Positions 34,255 to 47,104 are shown, numbered from the stretch's first letter. The stretch: 64,000 nucleotides of DNA from Podocnemis expansa (GCA_007922195.1 ML681992.1:41069221-41133220), one strand, 5' to 3'. Notes: generated by a model from the sequence alone, not told the origin. Program-made: numbers and translations.

Positions 34255-35370
34255 GTCTTCAATGAAAACCATTATCATATCCCTTCTCAGTCTCCTTTTT
34301 TCCTAAAACAACCCAGCTCTTTCAATCTTCCCTCAAAGATCAAATGTTCCAGACCTCTAATAATTTTTGTTGCCCTTCTCTGGACTTTCTCTAGTTTCTC
34401 CACATCCTTTTTGAAATGAGGTACCCCAGACTGGACATGGTACTGAAGTTGAGGCCTAATCAGTGCAGAGTAGAGTGGAAGACTCACTTCTTGTGTCTTA
34501 CTCACAATACTCCTGTTAATACACCCCAGAATGGCATTTGCTTTTTTTGCAACAGTATTACATTGCTGACTCATATTTAGCCTGTGATCCACTATCACAG
34601 CCAGATCCTTTTCTGCAGTACTCTTTCCTAGGCAGCCATTGCCCATTTTGTGTGTGTGCAATGGGTTGTTCAACCCTAAGTGGAGTACTTGGCACTTATC
34701 TTTATTGAATTTCATTCTATTTGTCTCCAACCATTTCACCAGATTGTCCGAACCATTATGAATTGTGATCCTATCCTTCAAAGCACTCACAACCCCTTCC
34801 AGCTTGCTATCATCTGCAAACTTAATAAGTTTCCTTTCTACTGCATCATCCAAGTCATTGATAAAAAATGTTGAACAAAACTGGACCCAGGCCAGATCCC
34901 TGAGGCACCTCGCTCATTATGTCCTTCCAGCCTGAATGAGAATCACTGATGATTACTCTCTGGGAGTGGTTATCCAACCTGTTTTTCACCCATCTTATAG
35001 TAGGTCCATCTAGTTTGTACCTCACTGGTTTATAAATAAGAATGTGATCTGAGACCATACCAAACGCCTTACTAAAATATAGATATACCACATCTCCTGG
35101 TTCCCCTCTATCCACAAGGTTTTTTACCACATCATAAAAAGCTATCGAGTTGGTTTGACATGATTTGTTTTTGACAGATCCATGCTGAGTAGACCTAAGC
35201 ACCTTATTCTCTTCTAGATGTTTGCAAATCTACTTCTTAAATATCTGTTCCATTATTTTTCACGGTATTGAGGTTAAACAGACTGGTCTATAATTCCCTG
35301 GATTACTCATATTTCCTTTTTTGTAAATGGGCACTATATTTGCCCTTTTCCAGTTCACAAATTACATGAG
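34255..35370 (-). mobile_element. CR1 LINE, reverse-transcriptase C-terminal half
   Basis: A 188-codon open frame on the minus strand (34853-34287) is continuous with a second at 35202-34855 in another frame. The upstream part contains VVYLYFSKAFGMVSD, the CR1 form of the 'YLDFSKAFD' catalytic box with changes, then VPQGSGLGPVLFNIF. The downstream part has IKFADDSKLEG (the expected 'FADDTKL' catalytic block), then WLETNRMKFNKDKCQVLHLG, DLAVIVDHRLNMSQQC, and the closing YHVQSGVPHFKKD and LEKVQRRATKIIRGLEHL. The element normally encodes one long ORF2; here the frame is shifted once near 34855 and the 5' two-thirds are missing. It is one of the better preserved copies in the window. Confidence 0.9.
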
Positions 35371-35886
35371 TAATTATCCATGTAACAACTGAACTAAAAA
35401 TCAATGAACACATGCTTTGGAATCATTTGCTGAAGCTGTGGCCTGCTTTTTCACTGACTATCTCTGACTGCCTGGGAGTTGCATCTAAAGGCTTATCTTA
35501 GTCAAACTGGAATTATTCACATTAATAATGTCTGTTGGAATTTTGTATTTATTTAAGAAAAAATATAAAGACTGAATAAAATGGCCAGAAACGTATTCAC
35601 TCTTAGGAAGGATGATGAAGTTGTCAGGGGAAGTCTTGAAGTCTTTTAAAAAAAAGGAAATTCATTAAGTGGGAGATTATTTACCACTCTGCATGGGTAA
35701 ACGAAGGAAGATAAGAAAACAAGGAACTTCCCGCCCTCATTCTTCTTATTGCTCTTCGCAGGGGTCAGGCCCAATCCTAGTCACTTGTGATTGTGGCATA
35801 AGTGGGGGCACTAGATCTTAGAAAGTAGTTTGGACCCAAACTCGAGAACCTGCTGCACCTTTCAAAGAGTGGAAGAGCTGTTTTTT
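35371..35886. other. Intronic sequence, nothing recognised
   Basis: 516 bp without recognised features. Confidence 0.4.
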
Positions 35887-36303
35887 GGCTATGTCTATGC
35901 TAGAGGGCTCAGGTAAGTCCACGAAATAAGGTTGACTTAAAGTCAACCTTATTAAGTCAATTTAGAGAGTCTCCATTTGTTTAAGCTGACTTTATAAATT
36001 TGAGTTAAACCATGGAACCCATTAAAAGTTCACTTAATATTTTCAACTTTAAATGGGTCCCCTTGCCTGAGTCAACTCTATAAAGTCAACTTAAATGGCT
36101 CTGAGTTAAGTCGACTTTCTTAAGTCAACTTTAATGCCCACATTTTCTTAAGTCTTAATAAACTTGACTTAACCCTTAAAAGTCAACTTTAATGGTGAGA
36201 ATTATTAAGTCAACTTAAGCAAGTGCTTAAGTCGACCTAATGAATTCCAAATGTGGCCCTGGAGTTCCTTAATTCAATTTAAGCCTCCAGTGTAGACACA
36301 GCC
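35887..36303. mobile_element. Palindromic MITE-like element, TTAAGTCGACTTAA type, complete
   Basis: Starts GGCTATGTCTATGCTAG and ends CCAGTGTAGACACAGCC, giving inverted ends of about 15 bp. The 417 bp interior holds repeated AAGTCAACCTTATTAAGTCA-like palindromes. Same interior type as the element at 24790. Confidence 0.75.
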
Positions 36304-36639
36304 CTCCAGCTTGCACCATTTCACAATTAGGGTGAGGTCTTAAAGTTGCAATTTGAACTGAAATAATTAAAGATATCATGGTTTTGGATTAAATAACACT
36401 AGATTTATCTACAAATTATAGTGAGACAATGGGAACCTGCTTCTTGACTGCGGTCTCTAGGCTTCTCAACTAATTCATTCACTGACAATTATTTGTGATA
36501 AAAATTGCTATTTTTATTTCATTTTCAAAGTTCAAAGGGTTAGCACGGCAGTTACTAAGTATCAAAGCACAGCAGCAAAACAATCACAGATTCATGTAAT
36601 TGTCTATGCTTTGTGATATATTCATTATGAAGATCTTTT

Positions 36640-37050
36640 CAATTGCAACCTGGGCTCCAGGGGTTAAAGAATAATTTGGTGGGCCCCAGAACCCTCCCAA
36701 ATTTCTGGCTCCCTTCATGCATGTCCAGGCCCCCTTCACGCACCTCAGCAACTGCCTCCCCAAACACCTGCCTCCACCCCAGCTACTGCCCCCAACTGCC
36801 TGCCCCTCCACCCCAGCTACTACCCCCATCCCTCTTTCCCTATGTCCTCCTCAGCCCCAAACCCCACTCCCTAACACCCCCACCCTGACACCAGCTGTCC
36901 ACACTCCCCCAAGACATCCCAACCTACTCCCTAACTCCCCACCATGCCGCCAGCTCCCCACGCTCCTCCAAGACACCCCAACCTCCTCCCTAAACCCCCT
37001 TTGCCCAGCTGCCCATGCCCCACTGACCCAGGGACCCCCTTCCTGCTTAT
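36640..37050. repeat. C-rich tandem repeat region
   Basis: The plus strand is over 60 percent C in places. A roughly 60 bp unit (TCC-CCAAGACATCCCAACCT) at about 36893-36951 is repeated at 36951-37010 with substitutions; upstream, CACCCCAGCTACT recurs twice around 36775-36822. Open frames of 81-113 codons on both strands arise only from the lack of stops in C-rich DNA. Confidence 0.7.
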
Positions 37051-37269
37051 CTGGCTAATGGAGGGATGATTTTTGGCCATGCTACTGGCTGCTGCTCCCA
37101 TCCCAAGCATGCTCAGATCGTGTTCATGGTGGGAGATTTAAAATCTCCAAGCCTGATACAGTTGCCTAGCTGTAGGGGCTGGGGCTGCCAGCCATGCATG
37201 GCCGGCCATGCTGCCTGTGCGGGTGAACTCCAGGGGCTGCGCACCCATGCTCCCTAGAGGCAACATTGC

Positions 37270-37447
37270 TGGGCCCCCTAAAAATAGACCCAGTGTTCTG
37301 AGGCTCCTAAAAATAGAAAATGGAGCTAGAATGCTGCATTCCGGGACCCACTATTTTAAATGGTGGGCCCTGGAACACAGCATTCCAGCTACATTCTCTA
37401 TTTTTAGGGGCTCCAGAATGCTGTCCCCTTAAAAATAGTGGACCCAA
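37270..37447. repeat. Long imperfect palindrome
   Basis: The arm 37302-37357 reads GGCTCCTAAAAATAGAAAAT and on; its reverse complement lies at 37414-37358 with about ten mismatches. Weaker similarity extends outward to about 37270 and 37447. It centres on ACTATTTTAAATGG. It is probably a foldback DNA element. Confidence 0.75.
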
Positions 37448-38949
37448 GAATGGTGTTCTGGGCCGTTCCAGCTTACTTTAACCCTTGCTGGGCTCCTCCT
37501 TCCCATAATTGTATATGTACTCAATCTCTAAACTTTTGTCTGTTCAATACATTTAAAATATCAGAAAAACAAATAAATAGCAAGCAGCTTTCTGAAACTA
37601 AGAAGGCCTACTGTATTAGCGTCACACTGGCATTAGACTATGAGGAGTGAATTATACTGATGTCCTGTAGTTTTACTTTGAGCATTAGGAAACTTCCATG
37701 AAGCACAAATGCATACATTCCAATATTACTGATATTAGCCAGGGTCATAGGAGGGTCACCTTCTGGGCTTACTTATTCTAGGTTATTTCATTTTACTTAC
37801 ATAAAGAATTCCTCAAAACTGCAAGAATTTTAACAAAATTTTTACCAATACATGGAGTAACAAGCAGACTCAATCAATCAACATGCTGCCCCATATGTAA
37901 AAAATGAGTGTAATACTCATGATCTCTAAAGACACTGACCTCACAATGCTCTTCAAATGCATGCACAGAGCCCATGTAATGAGCATGAAAACTTCAATGG
38001 AATACAAGGAAGCTTCCCAAATGCCTTAGGAGAGATTGTGAGAGTGTCCTTGTAGCTCAATCTGGCTTTTCTTGGCCAATGTGGGAAGTAAGTTCCACAG
38101 TTAAAGTCCCTATAAAGAATACCAGGCCCATACCCCCTTTTCTTTTCACCTGAGTTTATTGGTAAGGATCAATACCGAAGAGTCAGAAGACCATCTGAAC
38201 TATACACAACACCTTGAACCTGAAAATCTGATTTGGAAGCCTCATTGGAACATTGGTTTCTTGTGAAGTTTCCAGCACCTTTGTAGTATTGTCAGCACAT
38301 CCAGGTCTGGTCCCAACCTGAAGCTGGTAGTTCAAAGTTAAGCAACAACAAGAACAACAAAAGAATTTCTAAACATCATGAAATTCAAGACGATTCATGT
38401 TGAATAAGGTTTGTGTTGTAGGGGAAGAATTCAACTTTATTTTTGTTTCATATGAACCAGTTTGCCTTTCCCTCATTATAGTAGTGTTGCAAAAACAGCA
38501 CTTCCTTGCAACATATTTGAACAATCTTACTGAATTAAGTTTAATATCCTTGGAATCCATTATATTAAATTATACTGCTGGGACAATATAAAACTTCTGC
38601 AAGGGGGAGATAGGATGAACTTTAAAGGATTATATTAAACAATGGTCCAGACAAGTATGAACTTTTGGGACAAACTCTGTTCAGTAGTTTTCCTGGGAAT
38701 CTCTCCAGTGAGGAGAATGCAAATTTCCCAGTGCTGGTTATATAGAATGCCGGTTTTTGAAGCTGTGCTCTGAGGAGGAGACCACGGATAACTTGTTCCT
38801 GGAATCTGAGATCTAAGACCCAACATGCATAAAGAAAAGACTGAATGATTCATGTTTTTGTTCTGAGATAAGAATGTTATAAACTTGTAACTATATTAAA
38901 AAAACCCTTTTATGGAATCAGAAGTACTGACTCCTACCAGCCCCCTTGT
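37448..38949. other. Intronic sequence, nothing recognised
   Basis: 1.5 kb AT-rich; no repeat or exon identified. Confidence 0.45.
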
Positions 38950-39080
38950 TGGAGTTAAGAACATAAGAACGACTATAGTGGATCAGAAACAATTGCTTTA
39001 GAAGGCATGAACAGAACAGGGCTATTTGATGAGTGATCCATGTTATCTAATCCCAATTTCTAACATGCAGAGGTTTATGC
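38950..39080 (-). mobile_element. CR1 3' end fragment, minus strand
   Basis: AAGAACATAAGAACGACTAT and GGATCAGAAACAAT are the complement of the CR1 terminus 'GGTCTGACCCAGTATGGCC...'. Confidence 0.6.
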
Positions 39081-41461
39081 AGAGCAAGAGCATGGGTTTG
39101 AGGAGTCATCTCTGGTAAACTTATTATCATGAGTGTTTTTTATATGTTTTTTCCCCCTTAATGCTTTCACCTCAATAACAAATATACTGCCTTATAAAGA
39201 GCTCTGAGCTAATTTACAACTGCTGGCAATTGCTCTGTTCATAAACCTTCAAAGAGACTGCAAAGAGCAGAAGATGGCCCAGTTAGGCACTTTGCCTCAC
39301 AGAGTAGGCAGAGAACTGTGCATCCGAGGAAAAAAAAGAAAAAACAGGTCAGGGAGGTAGAGAAATACTTATTGCAAACAATAAGTTCCTAAGTAATTAA
39401 ATTTTTACCTAAGTTATTTGAAATTTGTTACTTCCATTTCCAGCCTTTATATTCAGAAATTAAGGAAAGGATCTCTTTTCACTTCACTGAATGAATACTA
39501 AATTACTAAAATGAAAATTCCAATAAAAGAAATCAAGGCAGGAATAAATGCACTTTTAATGTCTCTTGTTTAAATGGTGGATGGAAGGCTACTAACATTT
39601 TACCATGAGACTGTAATTTTGTATAATCCATATTTGCCTCCTCAGTGGTGGAACTTATGGAAGGTCTAAAACTTCCTAAACATTACAGCTATGAAAACTT
39701 CATCTTATTCTTATTCCTACTGTCCCAATTTCATAACCGAAAAGAAAGTTTCCTCACACCACCAGTTAGTTAAGAGAAGTAACGTGGCCTTTCTAGAGCT
39801 CCTGTTACTTTCCTGCATGGGTTTATCAGGGGGTGGTTCATCAGGGGGTGGTTCAGAGGACGAAACACAATGAAAGCCAGAATGAGGACAGAGCCAGAAA
39901 ATTTACATGTAGATAATTGTATTCAGTGTAAACAATACATTAACGAAAATGATAATATTCAGAACGTAACAGAATTTTTGCACCCCCCCCCAACCATCCA
40001 TCTATATTACAAAAATCTACACCATGTACTTAGGGTGGTGAGCTAGATGGCTATGTCACAAATTTGTCTTGGGCAGACAGTCTATGAGGGGAGTGCAATA
40101 CGCAGGGCCAACTGCTGTCATTCCAGCCATGTTTCATTCCCACCTCACAGTCCCAGGTGAGACAAACAAAACAGTACATAGTCAGAAAAGAAAGTTAAAT
40201 AAAAACATAAAGGAAAAGACAAAAACCTGTAGGCAGCTTCAGTCAGGATATTGGTCTCTCATTTCAGAGGCCTTGAAAATATCACAGTCCACCCCAGAGT
40301 TCACTGACTCTAGTACACATCTCTGGTCCTTTCCCTTTCTTAGCACAAGGGATCCACATGCCTGTTCTATAAGGGAAGAGGCACTGTTGGCTATCAGACC
40401 TCTCTCAGAGAGCAAAGGAGCATAACAGCCTCTTACTTTCTCATGGTTGCCCCCATTTGAGGAAGGTTCACTCATTTTAACTCCTTTGGTCTAGCTATGA
40501 TTTGCAGATATGGAAGGCCAGGGTCCTTAGAGCCTAAATCAGCTTCTATGCTCACGCAGAGTTTATATGTACCCTCACAGGCTGTTAAATGGGCTCATAC
40601 ATATTAGTAAGGAATAACAATGTCTTATCTCATATCAGATCTTCAGTCATTTCTCTCTCAGAAAAGTACACTCCCTTCTGTTCTCAGCATATTTATCACT
40701 ATACTCAAAAAAGATGTGACAGGTGAAGAACATTCAGACTAGAAATTTTGCTTATTACTTGGACCACTACAGTATAACACAAACCACATGTAAAGGCATA
40801 ATCATGTGACTTGTATATAATTTTCAAGCTCAGCCCAAGAAGATTGTAAGGTTGAGAATAAAACCTTCTCATTAGTAGCACAATACCTAATTTTCACAAG
40901 CAGAATGGTCACTTCCAAGTATTTTTTGTTCCTCTCTCCCTATCCTGCACACATACAGTTTCCTCCTGAATATATTTTGAATCACAATTTCGGAGGAACC
41001 AGACACATGAATCAGCATTCATGTTAATCATTTAATCATAATCAGAAACTCAGGTAAACACATACATCTGAGAGAAGGAAACAACATAATGGGTTAAACA
41101 TACTGATGGTCAACTGTATATTAAAAATAATAAAGTGTAATGGGTACAAAAGCATAGTAGACAATGTAACAATGGCATTTAGTGATTATGGAATTAATGA
41201 CTGAATGCTGTAAGTTGGTCCTTGCTGAAACAGCAAAACCTTTAGGCACAGTTTCCATGAATCTCACAGTCATGAGTCAGCACAGAGTGGATATGATACA
41301 GACTGTGCATAATGCATGAGTTTTAAGGAAGAATCAGCATCAGGCTTTCAGCCCATGTAATTGGTCTATTTCAGCTTATATCAGGTTTCTTTTTTAAAGC
41401 TGTTTGCAGAGGGAAAGGGGTAGGAGACCTTCTTCTTAAAACATGAAAGCTGATAATCTCC
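39081..41461. other. Intronic sequence, nothing recognised
   Basis: 2.4 kb. A 15 bp tandem pair TCAGGGGGTGGTTCA lies at about 39827-39856 and a C run at 39981-39990. No exon or transposon was identified. Confidence 0.45.
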
Positions 41462-41473
41462 TTACATTTTTAG

Positions 41474-41687
41474 CCAAACAAACAAGGAGTCTTGTGGCAC
41501 TTATAAAGAATAACAAATGTATTTATCGCATAAGCGTTCATGGGAGAAAATCCCAAAGCATCTGATAAAGTGAGATTTTCTCCCATGAAAGCTCAAGCAA
41601 TAAATAAATCTGTTAGTCTTTACAAGTGCCACAAGACTCCTTGTTTGTTTTGCTGAACTAGACTGTCAGTGCTACGCCTTTGGAACT
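41474..41687. mobile_element. PLE tail pair, head to head, with 12 bp target duplication
   Basis: TTACATTTTTAG at 41462-41473 recurs at 41688-41699. Between them lies a minus-strand tail (AACAAACAAGGAGTCTTGTG, ATGGGAGAAAATCCC) and then a plus-strand tail (GAGATTTTCTCCCATGAAAG, AATAAATCTGTTAGTC, GAACTAGACTGTCAGTGC). Confidence 0.88.
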
Positions 41688-41739
41688 TTACATTTTTAGT
41701 TCACACAACTCAACTGCTCAGATGATATGCTGCATCCTA

Positions 41740-41960
41740 TTGGACACAGACCTGGCTGTACTGATCTATGCCTTCCTGACATAGACATCTTGATTATTAC
41801 AATGTGGTATAGTTAGAAATGTATTCACATGCTCCGAAAATAGTTTTCAATGACACATCACTGCAGTCCTCCATGCTTTTCTCTATCTCTTCAGTGACTT
41901 CAGAATCCAGTTCAAAATTCTCTGTTCTGTTATTCAAAGCCCTCCATGTGACAGTCACCT
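41740..41960 (+). mobile_element. Possible LINE 3' remnant
   Basis: ATCTTGATTATTACAATGTG translates as LDYYNV, like the LINE 'LDYCN' motif, and AGCCCTCCATG farther on resembles the closing region of L2/CR1 type RTs. It is very short and decayed. Confidence 0.3.
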
Positions 41961-43120
41961 TAAATATCACCTCTCCCTCTTTAACCATGATGTCCCATGA
42001 CAGCTTCATTGAACTGGGACATTGAACTTGTCCAATATGTAGAGAAATGTGAATGGTGAAGACAGAACTTTCACAGTAGCTGAACCTGGATTATGAACTC
42101 AATCCTGCAAGAATGAAGATAGATGACACCATTTTCCTCACTAAATGTGAAACTTATCTCATTGATTTAACTTTCCCCCAGTTAATTTGTCACATACAAA
42201 TCTAGACACATGGCATATCCATTGTCTCATTCACACAAATAAAAGCTAGACTCTCACTATGAACTAATCATGTTCTTTCTCTTATTCTTAAAAAATTTGT
42301 TTGTTGCTCAGATTCTATGGTATGTGGTCATATAAACAAATATAGACATTCCAAATTGTTGGGAATTTTATTTCTAACAAACATTTGAAAAATTATTATT
42401 CTAAACCAGCTAGTTAGTGCATGTTCAGAATAAAGTAGGAGGAAAAAAGATTTGGCATCAGAATCAGCCTGGGTTTGCAATCCTAAATATGACTGAAAAA
42501 GAGGTATACCACTGAAGAACTGATAGAGAAATGCCAAACAAAACTGATGATAAAGTGGATTTCCAGTTATGGGAAATAGAAGAACCATCCTTATTCATTT
42601 TTCTAATTAGAAAAGATATGCTAATCAAACACAAAGTATTTGTAACAGAAGCATATTCAAAGTGTTCTTAATACCAGTGTATAGGTGGTTTGGGAAGATC
42701 CAGTTAACTAATTAAAGAAAGCAATCTTGTAATGTTGAATCAGCTGCAGAAATCTATAAGCACTGAAGAAAGTTTATGTAATAGTACTGATAATGGTGAC
42801 AAACAATTTCATATATTGGAAAAAATATCATAAACAGTAATGAATAAAGAACTGAACCTTATGGAACACTAACCCATAGAGCAGACAGAGTGGATGAAGT
42901 GTCATTATTTAGAATCAATCAACTGTAATTTAAAAAAGCCAGAAGAAAACTTCATAAATACAGAAGGCCAAAGATGATAAAATCCTGCTGGCACCAAAAA
43001 GCACAGAAATGTTAGAAGATGATACAATGGTAAACAGGTGAAGAGTAGGTTTTCCCACACAAATTACCATCAACTGACAAGTGATCTGATCCTCTGATAA
43101 AGTTTCCTGCATTTATTTTA
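41961..43120. other. Intronic sequence, nothing recognised
   Basis: 1.2 kb without recognisable features. Confidence 0.4.
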
Positions 43121-43124
43121 TCTC

Positions 43125-43268
43125 CCATTCTGTAAATTCTCCATCTTCAAGCACCTGATGAAGTGGATTTTCCCCCATTAAAGCTCATGCATTAAATATA
43201 TTTGTTAATCTGCCACAGGACTCCTTGTTTGTTTTGCTGAACTAGACTAACACAGCTACCTCTCTGGT
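43125..43268 (+). mobile_element. PLE 3' tail
   Basis: CACCTGATGAAGTGGATTTT, AAAGCTCATGCATTAAATAT, GCCACAGGACTCCTTGTTTG, and CTAACACAGCTACCTCTCTG at the end. Only the plus-strand tail is present. Confidence 0.8.
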
Positions 43269-43984
43269 ACTTCATTTTTCCTTTTTCTTTTGAAGGTTTA
43301 AAGTTACAAAACTTTATATTTTGTTAAATTATCCTTTTGTATTTAATTTGTCTGTAATTTAAAACAATAATAAAAGAAAACTAACCCACTACAAAACTTA
43401 ATGTCACTTCTGATTTCATTGCACATGCCATGCTTGCATAGCAGAAACTTTATACAGCTGTGTAAGTCAACAGTAAAAAAATGAATGGAAAACCTCATCT
43501 ACAAAATGAACACTAATATTTTGCTACCAGGAAGAGTTTCACTGTGGGAGGGCAGCTTTAACCTATATCCAGAGATCAATAGAAAAGTCCATTGGTTCTG
43601 ACTGCAGAGGGTTCTAAATCAGCCCATTCCCCTGCCAGGCTAAACATTTTCCTCAAGCATCACTTTTGGAAATGTGTTGTTTTGCCCTGGATCCCTATTT
43701 GGAACAAGTGTATTCCAGGGCTTTTGATATGATCCACAAACTTGCTGCCAAAAGAGTCCTGAATCCATGAGAAGCTGGATCACATTCAATGTACTTACTT
43801 TATTCCAGAGTCTTAAATGATATGCTACACCACAATTTTCCCAGCCTTAGACCTAAGCAATCTTATTGCAAAGAACAGGTAGTACATAAATGTGACTCAA
43901 GACAGAATTTTTTTTTAAATCAACATAACTTATCTGATTACTGAAAAAATCTGAATTGACCTTCTGACTTACCTTTTTCTGCAT

Positions 43985-44150
43985 TTGTATGTTCCCCTCC
44001 ATACTTCAGTTTCTGTTTCATGTGTCTTATGAACTGGGATTTTACCCACAAAAGCTGATGTGATAAATAAATCTGTTAGTCTTTAAAACTGCCACAGGAT
44101 TCCTTGTTTGTTTTGTTAAACAAGACGAACACAGCTAACCCTCTGGCACT
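43985..44150 (+). mobile_element. PLE 3' tail
   Basis: GATTTTACCCACAAAAGCTG, AATAAATCTGTTAGTC, GCCACAGGATTCCTTG and GAACACAGCTAACCCTCTGG, in plus orientation and more diverged than most other copies. Confidence 0.75.
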
Positions 44151-45299
44151 GGGCAGAATCTGATACCTTTTGGAAATACATTGAACATGGGTGTAAGATT
44201 AATTCAGTAGAGCTGAAGAAGAGGAGAAAGAAAGGTGACTTTATACCATCTTTCTGCACCCCACCCCCAATTACAAATATTATATAAACCTTGTTTGGGC
44301 CCTCGCATATATAACGGTAGTCTCAGGGTATACAAAGTTGAGTTCAGCTATCTTTGAACACAAGGGACCATTCTGGCATCTGATAATTGCTGGAAGATAA
44401 TGGTGTTCTGGCTAGGTCCCACTCAGTCTTTATACTGGTGGCTAGGCCAGGAAAGAAGCAGTGTAAAAGCAGTTATGCTGATCTCTTAGCAGTCAAAGGA
44501 CTCTTCTACTGGTAGGATTCATTTGGTTAATGGCCTCTTTTTCTATTGGCAAACAGCAAGCCAGAGAATCTGGTTACAGGTCTCAGTGAACACCAGCTAC
44601 CAGGAAAGCTTAAGATTGTAAAATTTAGCTAGTTTTGAGTTGTGTACACAAAAAACATTTTAACTTTTGCTAGTCAAAAAACTTTTCTCCCACCCTCAAT
44701 AAATCACAAAAAATACCATTCACCTTTTGACTAGGTTTTAATATGGATTATTAACCAATGAAAAGAATTCCACAGCAACGATCCTATGAAATGGGCCAGG
44801 GTTCATAACAGAGGTACCAATGTAACTAATAACTTTTGGTCCCAGTGAAAAATGTAGGATTGCTCAGCACACTTACATACATTAAAAACACTGCACAAGT
44901 GAAAACCTAACTCCTCTTTTAGAAGTAAAATACTTTTAATGATCATTTTCTAGTTCCGAATGGACAAGTTTGCATGAAAAAATGCAACATCATAATTGGT
45001 ACCTGGTTGATAGTACATGCAGAGCAAAATTCTCATCTGGTGGCAATCAGCACAGATCAATCCATTGTGCTAGAAACACAGGAAGTGCCACACTACAGTA
45101 ATGCAGTATCTTGATTCTGATGGTGATTTCCAACTGATGATTCAGAAGAACGAACAAAAACCACCCACATAGGCAACTGAAGGATAATCTGTCCTCTGGG
45201 GGCATATTCATTCTATCTGAATATAACTAGATGTTAGTTTTAGCTCTGAAGCTCTAAATCTTCCAAAACTTTATTTTTTAAAAATACTTACTATTATTC
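44151..45299. other. Intronic sequence, nothing recognised
   Basis: 1.15 kb; no exon or repeat identified. Confidence 0.4.
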
Positions 45300-45505
45300 C
45301 TAACTGTCAGGATTATTAAGCACTGGAGTAAGTTGCCTCAGCAGGTTGTGGAATCTTCTACATAGGAAGTTTTTAAGAGCAGGTTAGACAAACACCTGTC
45401 AGGGATGATTTAATAGGGGTACCTGGTCCTGCCATGAATGCAGGGAACTGGACTCAATGACCTGTTATGGCCCCTTCCAGTTTCTGTGATTCTATGATTC
45501 TAGAT
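45300..45505 (+). mobile_element. CR1 LINE, 3' end with terminal microrepeat
   Basis: GCAGGTTAGACAAACACCTG, TGGTCCTGCCATGAATGCAG, ACTCAATGACC and the terminal GTGATTCTATGATTCTAG. The repeated ATTCTATG units are the diagnostic CR1 3' end. Confidence 0.85.
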
Positions 45506-45650
45506 AATTTTCTTAGCCATGTAAACTGCCAAATCCCCCTTTAGATTTGGCTACAATCTGGGTTTCCATGACATCTTCTGGTAAGCAGTTCCACAGTCAA
45601 ATTATACCTTCTGTGGACCTATGCTGGTTTACATCAGAAGAGACTATTGG
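45506..45650 (-). mobile_element. CR1-like fragment, minus strand, abutting the previous one
   Basis: TTTCCATGACATCTTCTGG and AAGCAGTTCCACAGTCAAAT are the complement of the CR1 3' untranslated text that usually reads CTGTGGAAC...; it starts where the plus-strand copy ends. Confidence 0.5.
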
Positions 45651-45929
45651 CCAGAATGGGATTGGCAACCAAGCCACCTTCTCATTCACAAACGGGGGTC
45701 AGGGGTATGATGTTTATGCAGGTGATCGCTGACTGCTTGAACCAATACTTCCCTCCATTGTTGTGCCTGCTCTATGAATGAGCAGACGACCTGTGATAGT
45801 CTGGCTCAGGTCTCTCCCCCCCACTAAGGGGTGTTCTGGCCCACCTTTCATCCCGTGTAGGTCCCTGCAATGCCTTAGTGGGTGGTAGCATAGGCTGGGA
45901 GTCTCTCTGGATGTAGGCAGATTCAGCTG

Positions 45930-46340
45930 CAGTACTGGGGGGCCACTGTGTGATCCTAAAGCGTCTCTAGGCATGGCAGGGTTTCATCAATAGCCAGTGG
46001 AGTTAAGAAGCAGACCTGAACCCTCCTGGGCATGGCCTGGCTCCCTGGGCAGCAGTACTGGACTGTAACAGTCCTAAAGTCCCTCTGGATGTGGCAAGGC
46101 CCCTCCAATCACCAAGGCAGAGCTGCCCCGCAATCCTTTAGTCTTCTCGGTGATGCAGGGTCCCCAAAAAGCACCCCTGGGCTGCACTGCCATCCTGTGC
46201 TACCCCTCACCATCCAGGGCATGGCAGAGCTCCCCCAAGTAGCAGCAGAGGCTGCAATTCAGTCCTAAAACCCCTCTGGATGGGGCTTGGTTCTGTCAAC
46301 AGCTGTGTTGTACTCCCAAAGCACTTTTGGTGTATTATGG
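45930..46340. repeat. Degenerate minisatellite, unit about 60 bp
   Basis: CCTAAAG-TCTCTGGATG-GGCAGGG-like blocks recur at about 45955, 46073, 46134, 46264 and 46315, alternating with GCAGCAGTACTGG- or GCAGAGCTGCCC-like blocks. Spacing varies between about 50 and 120 bp. Confidence 0.6.
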
Positions 46341-47104
46341 CTCATAGACTGGTGCTACCCTGTGGTACTAGTCTCCTTGATACGGTCTGGGAGCACATCT
46401 CTAGCCTCTTGTCCCCACTTCCCTTTCCTCCTCTGAGGCCTCAGCTGCACTTTTAATCCCCCTCCCTTCGTTCTAGAGAAAGGCCCTCTGTGAAGTAGGA
46501 TGGATTGGTACCCTTCATCATGGGACCCTAGCTTCCATTTTTGTCAATCCAACAAATTTCATCACCAATAAATTCACTTTTATATATATTTTAAAATACT
46601 ATTTTAAAGCTAGAGACAGCAGGTTACTCCATTTTGACAACAAACCAGAGGTGCCCATTAGCTGATTGGGGATGCTTAATAGAATCCTTAATCCCAGTTT
46701 GTTGGCAGTTCATAGCACATTTGTTGTTGGCAAGAGATTTTACACATCAAGAAGCTGAATACTTTTATTGAGCAGCTAACTGGACAGCGTAAGAGAAGAA
46801 TGATACAAGTTGAATTTACTGTAGCATTTATCAAATCTATGAGTCACTAAATTAGTTCCATCAGGTAACACTTTGTCTAACAAACTTTATGCCCATGACA
46901 TTTATGTTATTGTCTGACAGTGATTTAACCGGCTTACAGGTAGTTCTGGTTCTGCATGGAGAGTGGGGTGGGGAGGATGGTCTTGAAAGGAAGAAAGGAA
47001 GGCCCATAGATCTTGAATCCAAATCCATGGGTCCTCAGGCAACCTTTTTATTCCAGCTGCCATCTGACAGCTTGCCAGTAAGCAGCTGGTTGAGTCCAGT
47101 TGAA
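46341..47104. other. Intronic sequence, nothing recognised
   Basis: 764 bp, ending at the left arm of the inverted repeat below. Confidence 0.4.
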
